NCBI GenBank assembly: GCA_947259425.1
Contig: CAMYMO010000258.1
Location: forward strand, 1-11,951
Source of the DNA: an uncultured Ectothiorhodospiraceae bacterium
GTDB taxonomy: Bacteria; Pseudomonadota; Gammaproteobacteria; UBA6429; Thiohalophilaceae
Length of the DNA stretch: 11,951 nucleotides
Direction: 5' to 3'
The notes beneath the pieces are model-generated. The model was not told the origin of the DNA. It did no database searches and saw only the letters and a program-made list of their open reading frames with translations. Positions 6,518 to 11,951 of this stretch are shown one piece after another. The position numbers and the translations under genes are program-made. Numbering within the stretch: position 1 is the first letter of the stretch; each line of letters begins with the position of its first letter.

Positions 6518-7576
6518 TTAAAAGCTTTCGTACAGTGTGCCCTGGTTAAACAATCCTTTTGGATCCATCGCTAGTTTCACATTCATATTTAATTGGTGTA
6601 GTTTTCCTAAAATCGGCTCAAATATCAAATCGTCCGCTTGAGCATTTTTAAAAATGGTTGCATGACCATTATATTGGGAAACTAACGCCCGAATCTTCTC
6701 AGGGCTATCATCACTGCGTAACCAACGAAGTGCGCCACGCCATTCGATAAATTGTTCACCATTGATTTCTAATGGGGGTGTTGAGGGCGGAATTGATAGT
6801 CGCCATAGTCTTTTTTCAGTATTGAAAAAATCATGTTTTTGATTTTTAACGCTTTGCCAAAAAGTTATGTCATTTTCGACTGGCTCACCACCTAAATTTT
6901 TTCTTGCGCTTGCTACGGAAATTTCAGAACCGGATAAGCGAATTAAAAGCTGTTTACCATCGAAGCAACTGGCACTGACAGGTATGTTGTTTAAACAGAA
7001 TTTGTTGATACGAGAAATAGAGGCTCGTTCGGTTAGTTCGAATGCCAGTGTCATTTCAGTTTCAGGTTTTGGCAATACTTTTACTGATGCATCTAATATT
7101 AACCCGAGTGTTCCTAACGAGCCGACAAATAACCTTGAAAGATCATAACCCGCTACATTTTTCATAACTTCACCGCCAAACTTTAAAACCTCTGCTTTAC
7201 CGTTGATGATTTTCATTCCTAAGGTGAAATCACGAGCAGCACCAGCAAACGGACGGCGTGGACCTGATAATCCCGCTGCTAAACAGCCACCAAAGGTAGT
7301 CTGCTCTGAAAAGTGAGGTGGTTCGAAGGCTAACATTTGATTTTGTTCGGCTAATATTTTTTCTATTTCATTTAAAGGCGTGCCACAACGAGCGGTTATT
7401 ACCAATTCTGTCGGTTCGTAATGAACAATGCCGCTATGGACTTTCGCATCTAACGGTTCCCCTATTTTTGTTTGGGCATAAAAGGCTTTACTGTTGCCAG
7501 CACATATCTGTATATGTTGTTCACTTTCAATACAGTGTGATACTGATGATTGCAGCGTATCAGTTTGATCGGTCAT
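6518..7576 (-). CDS. glcE: Glycolate dehydrogenase FAD-binding subunit GlcE
   Basis: GlcE is the second flavin-type subunit of the GlcDEF complex that oxidises glycolate to glyoxylate. The 352 residues are almost the length of the E. coli protein (350). The N-terminal half is a PCMH-type FAD-binding domain: TTFGGCLAAGLSGPRRPF near residues 94-111, RDFTLGMKIINGKAE, and MKNVAGYDLSRLFVGSLGTL. The shorter variable C-terminal half ends DPKGLFNQGTLYESF, with the usual D-P-x-G-x-F-N-x-G pattern. It starts 5 nt after glcD stops and ends 2 nt before glcF starts. The ribosome site is weak, which fits coupled translation. Confidence 0.95.
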   Translation of the reverse strand: MTDQTDTLQSSVSHCIESEQHIQICAGNSKAFYAQTKIGEPLDAKVHSGIVHYEPTELVITARCGTPLNEIEKILAEQNQMLAFEPPHFSEQTTFGGCLAAGLSGPRRPFAGAARDFTLGMKIINGKAEVLKFGGEVMKNVAGYDLSRLFVGSLGTLGLILDASVKVLPKPETEMTLAFELTERASISRINKFCLNNIPVSASCFDGKQLLIRLSGSEISVASARKNLGGEPVENDITFWQSVKNQKHDFFNTEKRLWRLSIPPSTPPLEINGEQFIEWRGALRWLRSDDSPEKIRALVSQYNGHATIFKNAQADDLIFEPILGKLHQLNMNVKLAMDPKGLFNQGTLYESF

Positions 7577-7581
7577 CAGCT

Positions 7582-9108
7582 TTAAAAGCGTTCCAGTTCA
7601 GGGTGGGGGAGTTCGCCATTGTGGACATGCATGGCACCCAATTCAGCGCAACGATGTAATGTTGGTACGGCTTTGCCAGGATTGAGTAAGTGATGTGGAT
7701 CGAATGCCGCTTTGATATCATGAAACTGTTGTAATTCGAGTTTTGCAAATTGAATGCACATTTGATTTATTTTCTCGATACCAACACCATGCTCACCCGT
7801 AATGGTGCCACCCACCTTAACGCATAGTTCAAGTATTTTGGCACCAAATTCTTCGGTTCGTTTTAATTCACCTTCTATATTAGCGTCATATAAAATTAAC
7901 GGATGAAGATTACCGTCACCTGCATGAAACACATTGGCGACGGCCAGCTTATAGTGCTCTGAGAGTTCTTTTATTTTGTTAAGTACGAAGGCAAGTTGTG
8001 AGCGTGGAATCGTTCCGTCCATACAATAGTAATCAGGGGCCATGCGACCGACCGCGGGAAATGCAGATTTCCGTCCTTGCCAGTATTCGAGTCGTTGTTG
8101 TTCAGACTCGGAGACTCTAACCTCCGTCGCATGGTGTGCCAACATCAAGTCTTTAATATTCAGGATTTGTTGATTTACTTCGGCTCGATTGCCATCTAAC
8201 TCGCATAGTAATATGGCTTCTGCCTCGGTTGGGTAACCGACTTGGGCGAAATCTTCTGCGGCGCGAATGGCTAAATTATCCATCATCTCTAAACCCGCCG
8301 GGATAATACCTGCAGATATGATCGCGGCAACCGCTTGACCTGCATGTTGTACATCGTCAAAAACGGCCAACAATACTTGTGCATATTCAGGTATCGGTAA
8401 CAGTTTAACGGTGACCTCAACAACAATGCCTAACATGCCTTCAGAACCATTCATTAAGGCTAATAGATCGTAACCAGGATTATCATAACCACCTGTCCCG
8501 AAGCTAACCAATTCTCCGTCAATGGTTAGTATGGTAATTTTTTGGACGTTATTAACGGTTAATCCGTATTTTAAACAATGTACACCACCAGAGTTTTCAG
8601 CGACATTGCCACCAATACTGCAGGCGATTTGTGAAGAAGGATCGGGGGCATAATACAAACCGTACTGTTTAGCCGCCTCACTGATGGCCAGGTTTCGTAC
8701 CCCGGGTTGTACTCGGGCGGTATTATTATTCGCATCGATCTCTAAAATTTTATTCAGTTTTGCCAGGCTTAATAATAAACAGCCTTTTTGTGGCAAGGCA
8801 CCACCAGATAAGCCTGTACCCGCGCCTCGAGCGATGATCGGCACCTGGTAAGCGGCGCATATACGCACAATGGCTTGAATTTGTTCAACCGTTTCAGGTA
8901 GTGCGACAACCCAGGGTAATTTTCGGTAGGCAGATAAGCCATCACACTCATAGGCATGAGTATCTTCAGCTTCGTGTAAGACGGATTCTTTTGGCAGGAT
9001 TAACTGTAGGCTATGCACAAAATTCTCTTTGGAGATAGACGAATTTATTGCGGTTTTCTTCTGCTTTTTCATTACATAATCATACTGAGAGTTGTGCAAT
9101 AACTCCAT
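7582..9108 (-). CDS. glcD: Glycolate dehydrogenase catalytic subunit GlcD
   Basis: GlcD is the FAD-linked subunit thought to bind and oxidise glycolate (and D-lactate). The 508-residue product is very close to E. coli GlcD (499 aa). Motifs seen are YECDGLSAYR, RGAGTGLSGGALP, YYAPDPSSQIACSIGGNVAE (the FAD-binding core), YYCMDGTIPR, VFHAGDGNLHPLI, GEHGVGIEKI and a C-terminal HPELERF almost identical to E. coli. The first ATG (9108) and a second in-frame ATG 12 codons later (9072) are both possible; neither has a strong Shine-Dalgarno sequence, and the extra 12 residues would be the unusual part. It is the first gene of the glcDEF operon. The 90-bp divergent spacer to the next gene must hold its promoter. 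No adjacent glcC regulator gene is present. Confidence 0.96.
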   Translation of the reverse strand: MELLHNSQYDYVMKKQKKTAINSSISKENFVHSLQLILPKESVLHEAEDTHAYECDGLSAYRKLPWVVALPETVEQIQAIVRICAAYQVPIIARGAGTGLSGGALPQKGCLLLSLAKLNKILEIDANNNTARVQPGVRNLAISEAAKQYGLYYAPDPSSQIACSIGGNVAENSGGVHCLKYGLTVNNVQKITILTIDGELVSFGTGGYDNPGYDLLALMNGSEGMLGIVVEVTVKLLPIPEYAQVLLAVFDDVQHAGQAVAAIISAGIIPAGLEMMDNLAIRAAEDFAQVGYPTEAEAILLCELDGNRAEVNQQILNIKDLMLAHHATEVRVSESEQQRLEYWQGRKSAFPAVGRMAPDYYCMDGTIPRSQLAFVLNKIKELSEHYKLAVANVFHAGDGNLHPLILYDANIEGELKRTEEFGAKILELCVKVGGTITGEHGVGIEKINQMCIQFAKLELQQFHDIKAAFDPHHLLNPGKAVPTLHRCAELGAMHVHNGELPHPELERF

Positions 9109-9198
9109 ATCGGACTTATTTATCTATACGAGGTACACGGGTATCTATCACTATGTAAAGCCCCTCAATATGTTAGGATATCGACGAGGAAACCTGAC

Positions 9199-9588
9199 AT
9201 GATTCGTATATCGATTATTCTAGCATTAACCATCTTAACTGCGGGTATTGGTCTCTATTTACCAACCTTTCAGGCCCTGGATTTTTTTGCCATCTTATTA
9301 AGTCTTATTGCCGGTTTGTTCATTGGTTTTTCATTGGCCGATGGTCGGGTGGATAAAATCGCGATTGAAATCGGTTTTTCCTTGGTAGTATGTGCCTGCG
9401 CGTTATTTGGAATGTGGAAATGGTCTTGGTTGATACCCATCGGCTATTTATTGCTGGCAATCTGGAGTGGCTGGCATCATTTTTTTTATTTTGGCGCCCG
9501 GGTCAAGGCGTGGTTTGCGCCGATGTGTACACTGTATTGTAGTTTAATTGGATTCATCATCTACGTGCAATTTTTCTTACTGGTTTAA
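9199..9588 (+). CDS. Small integral membrane protein of unknown function (129 aa)
   Basis: I do not recognise this family. The 129 residues contain about five hydrophobic helices: roughly 3-21, 27-47, 54-72, 76-92 and 107-128. The short loops carry charges (DGRVDK at 48-53, ARVKAW at 100-105). A conspicuous WSGWHHFFYFG segment (89-99) ends the fourth helix and could bind a metal or haem, but that is a guess. GAGGA at 9186-9190 lies 8 nt before the ATG and supports the start. It is the first rightward gene after the divergent glcD, and hslR follows after 34 bp, so it may lead a small operon with hslR, the Nudix gene and the thioredoxin. Confidence 0.8.
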   Translation: MIRISIILALTILTAGIGLYLPTFQALDFFAILLSLIAGLFIGFSLADGRVDKIAIEIGFSLVVCACALFGMWKWSWLIPIGYLLLAIWSGWHHFFYFGARVKAWFAPMCTLYCSLIGFIIYVQFFLLV

Positions 9589-9622
9589 ATAATTAATTCA
9601 TTTAAGGCAACAGGTTGTGTAA

Positions 9623-10003
9623 GTGACAGCAACTCGAATTGACAAATGGTTGTGGGCGGCACGTTTTTATAAGACTCGCTCACAAGCGAGTGATGCCGTA
9701 AATGGCGGTCATGTGCGAGTCAATGACGCTCGTTGTAAATCGTCTCGAGCGGTAAATTTGGCAGACAAAATTCGAATTAATAAGAGTGGTACTCAGTTTA
9801 CGGTCGTGGTGAAACAATTATCGGTCAAACGAGGATCGGCACCACAAGCCCAACAGATGTACGAAGAGACCCAACAAAGCCAGCAACAACGAGAGCTTGA
9901 GCGCACACAACGAAAGTTAAACGTAATGGCTAATCCGCACCCACAAGGTCGACCGGACAAACGCCAGCGTCGACAATTAAAAAAATGGAGGCAAGTGGAA
10001 TGA
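9623..10003 (+). CDS. hslR: Heat shock protein 15, S4-domain RNA-binding protein
   Basis: Hsp15 binds 50S ribosomal subunits that still carry a peptidyl-tRNA after premature dissociation and helps to rescue them. The 126 residues (E. coli protein 133) open with an S4 RNA-binding domain (about 4-65): RIDKWLWAARFYKTR, then GGHVRVN. A basic, Gln- and Arg-rich C-terminal extension follows, containing YEET, RKLN and a PHPQGRPDKRQRR segment matching the E. coli tail. The start is GTG at 9623; it aligns with the family N-terminus, and no ATG in frame is better placed. The last bases overlap the following Nudix gene in an ATGA arrangement, so the two are probably translationally coupled. Confidence 0.95.
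   Translation: MTATRIDKWLWAARFYKTRSQASDAVNGGHVRVNDARCKSSRAVNLADKIRINKSGTQFTVVVKQLSVKRGSAPQAQQMYEETQQSQQQRELERTQRKLNVMANPHPQGRPDKRQRRQLKKWRQVE
9987..9991 (+). promoter_or_regulatory. Shine-Dalgarno GGAGG that fixes the Nudix start
   Basis: A perfect GGAGG inside the 3' end of hslR lies 8 nt before the ATG at 10000. The upstream ATG at 9985-9987 overlaps this site and has no ribosome site of its own, so the start at 10000 is preferred. Confidence 0.75.
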
Positions 10004-10440
10004 GTCGTCCCGTGACCCCTTTATTGGCAGCCGATGCCATAATTGAGTTGATTAATATTCCCGGAAAACCCATCGTTTTAATCGAAAGAATGAACGAGCC
10101 CTTTGGCTGGGCAATTCCAGGGGGCTTTGTCGATGTGGGCGAATCCGTTGAGGCAGCAGCAGTCCGTGAGGCAAAAGAGGAGACCTGTCTAGAGGTAGAG
10201 TTAAGCGGTTTGTTGGGGATTTATTCTAATCCCAAGCGGGACCCGCGTGGGCATACGGTAACGGCGATCTATGTTGCCCAGTCTAGTGGGACACCACAGG
10301 CAGCGGATGATGCAAAAAGTCTGGATCTCTTCACCCTGGATCGATTACCTTCGCCACTGGCGTTTGATCACCAAATGGTATTAGCCGATTATCAGCGGTA
10401 TCGCGAACAATCTGAAGTCGCACCGCTGCGTATTGAATGA
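10000..10440 (+). CDS. Nudix hydrolase, ADP-ribose pyrophosphatase-like
   Basis: Nudix enzymes cleave nucleoside diphosphates linked to another group. Read from the ATG at 10000, the protein has 146 residues, with a Nudix box from Gly42 to Val66: GFVDVGE, then REAKEE, with the metal-binding Arg56, Glu57, Glu60 and Glu61 intact. The usual Gly of the E-E-x-G part is Cys63 here (TGT at 10186-10188). A later SNPKRDPRGHT segment is typical of the ADP-ribose pyrophosphatase-like branch, so that substrate class is likeliest, but substrate prediction within Nudix enzymes is unreliable. The gene overlaps hslR by 4 nt (ATGA) and is followed 18 bp later by the thioredoxin. A start at 9985, five residues longer, is possible but lacks a ribosome site. 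Confidence 0.88.
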   Translation: MSRPVTPLLAADAIIELINIPGKPIVLIERMNEPFGWAIPGGFVDVGESVEAAAVREAKEETCLEVELSGLLGIYSNPKRDPRGHTVTAIYVAQSSGTPQAADDAKSLDLFTLDRLPSPLAFDHQMVLADYQRYREQSEVAPLRIE

Positions 10441-10458
10441 ATAAAATTAGAGGTAAGC

Positions 10459-10830
10459 ATGGCAACACTTGATTTGGACAGTAAGAATATTGTCGACACG
10501 GTAAACAATAATGACATCGTGATCATAGATTTTTGGGCACCCTGGTGTGGTCCTTGTCAGTCATTTGCACCGATCTACGAAGAACTATCTGAGCAACATG
10601 ATGACATCGTATTCAGTAAAGTGAATACGGAAGAACATCAGGATATGGCAGCTCAATTTCAGATTCGATCCATCCCAACTTTGATGGTGTTTCGTGAGCA
10701 AATCATTCTTTATCAGGAGGCCGGAGCCTTACCTAAGGAAAGTATGAGCAAAATGATCGAGCAGATTAAAGCCCTGGATATGGATGAAGTACGTCAATCG
10801 GTTGAATCACAAGATAACGAGAATAAATAA
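10459..10830 (+). CDS. Thioredoxin family protein
   Basis: A cytosolic thiol-disulfide exchange protein of 123 residues with no signal peptide. It shows the classical DFWAPWCGPC active site (Cys30 and Cys33) and the cis-proline Pro73 in RSIPT. It differs from TrxA in three ways: FREQIILYQ replaces the F-K-N-G turn, a conserved-looking VNTEEHQDMA segment stands where TrxA has LNIDQNP, and an acidic C-terminal tail of about 15 residues (DMDEVRQSVES onward) is added. I take it as a TrxA-like paralogue rather than the main thioredoxin. AGAGG at 10449-10453 gives a good ribosome site. It ends the hslR-Nudix cluster, 23 bp from the convergent moeA. Confidence 0.9.
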   Translation: MATLDLDSKNIVDTVNNNDIVIIDFWAPWCGPCQSFAPIYEELSEQHDDIVFSKVNTEEHQDMAAQFQIRSIPTLMVFREQIILYQEAGALPKESMSKMIEQIKALDMDEVRQSVESQDNENK

Positions 10831-10853
10831 CGCGCTAATTGTGTTTTACTAAA

Positions 10854-11951
10854 TCAGGTTAACCCATCGAATAAAATAATATCGACTTGCTCTCCGGCGG
10901 CAATTGAGCCGGAGTCTTTCGGTATCACCGCAAAACAATTTGCCTGGCTCATACCACTTAATATGTGCGAGGCCTGCATGCCAGAGGCATCGATGACAAG
11001 TTGTCCGTTTTCATTTGTCGCAATTGCACGCTGATAGTCAGTGCGGCCAGGACGTTTTTTGATCATCGTTTTGGTGATCGCCTTGGTGGTGACGGGTTGT
11101 GAATAGGCCTGTCCCATCATATGGCGAAGCGCAGGTAAAGCGAATAAATAAAATGTGGCCATTACTGAGACCGGGTTACCGGGTAAACCAAAAAACATGG
11201 CATTGTTGATTTTGCCAAGGGCTAAAGGTTTACCAGGTTTCATTGCGACACGCCAAAAGTCGACCTTACCAATTTTATCGAGTGTTAGTTTGACAAAGTC
11301 GGCTTCACCAACCGATACACCACCTGAAGTGATGACGGCATCGGCGATGTCTGCTGCATCGTGAAACGCGGTTTCGATCGCTTGTTCATCATCTCGAATC
11401 ACACCCATATCGATTAGTTGAACACCCAGCTTACTGAGCATGCCGAAGATCGTATAACGATTACTGTCATAGATCTGACCTTCTTCTAGTGCCTCACCGA
11501 CCGATCGTAATTCATCGCCCGTTGAGAAAAAGGCAACACGAAGTTTCCGTTTTACCTTGACTTCCGGATAACCCAGCGAGGCAAGCAATCCAATTTCTGC
11601 GGCCCCGATCAGTTTACCCGTTCTCAATACCACACTACCTTGTTGCATATCTTCGCCGGGGTGGCGGACGTTTTGACCGGCGCAGTGTCCCTGCCCAATG
11701 GTGATGTCATCATTATTTCGAGTAACTTGTTCCTGCATGATCACGGTATCGCTTCCGGCTGGCATTTGCGCACCGGTCATGATGCGTACACATTGTCCTG
11801 CTTGCACTTTTCCTGTAAAGGGTTCTCCCGCAAATGACGTTCCAATTATGCTTAATGTGATTTCAGTTTTATTATTTAAATCCACACTGTTAAGTGCATA
11901 TCCATCCATGGCCGAATTTGCATAAGGAGGTACATTGATCGGAGAGATAAT
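10854..11951 (-). CDS. moeA: Molybdopterin molybdenumtransferase MoeA (5' end cut by window)
   Basis: MoeA inserts molybdate into adenylylated molybdopterin to complete the molybdenum cofactor. The frame stays open to the window edge; 365 residues are visible of an expected 400 or so, so about 40 N-terminal residues are missing. The ATG at 11907-11909 is internal: upstream codons read ISPINVPPYANSAMDGYAL, the conserved family motif. Further motifs are IMTGAQMPAGSDTVIMQE, STGDEL, a YDSN segment, TSGGVSVGEADF, MKPGKPLALG and FFGLPGNPVSVMATF, with a complete C-terminal domain IV. The stop is a TGA converging on the thioredoxin gene. No functional link to the neighbours is evident. Confidence 0.96.
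   Translation of the reverse strand: MISPINVPPYANSAMDGYALNSVDLNNKTEITLSIIGTSFAGEPFTGKVQAGQCVRIMTGAQMPAGSDTVIMQEQVTRNNDDITIGQGHCAGQNVRHPGEDMQQGSVVLRTGKLIGAAEIGLLASLGYPEVKVKRKLRVAFFSTGDELRSVGEALEEGQIYDSNRYTIFGMLSKLGVQLIDMGVIRDDEQAIETAFHDAADIADAVITSGGVSVGEADFVKLTLDKIGKVDFWRVAMKPGKPLALGKINNAMFFGLPGNPVSVMATFYLFALPALRHMMGQAYSQPVTTKAITKTMIKKRPGRTDYQRAIATNENGQLVIDASGMQASHILSGMSQANCFAVIPKDSGSIAAGEQVDIILFDGLT

Noticed and set aside
9121..9148. Direct repeat TATCTAT 21 bp apart in the glcD upstream region
   Set aside because: A 7-bp repeat in 90 bp of AT-rich DNA is not unlikely by chance, and no known regulator site matches.
11907..11909. Internal ATG as the start of moeA
   Set aside because: Conserved MoeA residues (N-V-P-P-Y and S-A-M-D-G-Y) continue upstream in frame to the window edge, so the gene is cut, not short.
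11640..11925. Rightward open frames opposite moeA
   Set aside because: They are antisense shadows of the clearly coding moeA frame.
1..11951. A new defence or mobile system
   Set aside because: No nuclease, helicase, toxin, integrase, transposase, attachment site or tRNA boundary was seen; recognised genes are all housekeeping or metabolic.

Overview
The window looks like ordinary chromosomal DNA from a gammaproteobacterium of moderate, slightly AT-leaning base composition. The support is a BolA ending in the SPPC tail also found in the E. coli protein, an Hsp15 (HslR) close to the E. coli protein, a GlcD-GlcE-GlcF glycolate dehydrogenase with enteric/pseudomonad-type motifs, and ppk and ppx placed tail to tail as in Pseudomonas rather than in one operon as in E. 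coli. I cannot name the genus. I see no phage, transposase, integrase, CRISPR, tRNA or rRNA. No convincing new biological system is visible; the best leads are regulatory sites, one structured intergenic element and three unrecognised proteins.

Layout. Bases 2-58 may be the last codons of a rightward gene. Bases 59-262 are non-coding and structured: two hairpins followed by a (CTCGT)5 array. A small tryptophan-rich protein (263-496, minus) diverges from bolA (617-931, plus) across a 120-bp spacer with an extended -10 box and a perfect palindrome. bolA converges on an unrecognised helical protein (948-1625, minus). That gene diverges from ppk (1665-3737, plus) across only 39 bp, and a good match to a Pho box overlaps its start codon. 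ppk meets ppx (3741-5231, minus) with 3 bp between stop codons. Upstream of ppx on the same strand is the tightly packed glcD-glcE-glcF operon (9108 to 5304). Diverging from glcD is a rightward cluster: a small membrane protein (9199-9588), hslR (9623-10003), a Nudix hydrolase (10000-10440) and a thioredoxin (10459-10830). It converges on moeA (10854 to beyond 11951, minus), cut by the window end.

How they work together. Ppk1 makes polyphosphate and Ppx degrades it, so bases 1665-5231 are a polyphosphate turnover module, possibly phosphate-controlled. GlcD, GlcE and GlcF together oxidise glycolate to glyoxylate and pass electrons to the respiratory chain. HslR (rescue of stalled 50S subunits), the Nudix hydrolase (nucleotide clean-up), the thioredoxin and BolA (iron-sulfur/redox and stress physiology) give the rest a housekeeping and stress character. 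MoeA belongs to molybdenum cofactor synthesis and appears unrelated to its neighbours. No clear intrinsic terminator was found at any of the three convergent junctions.
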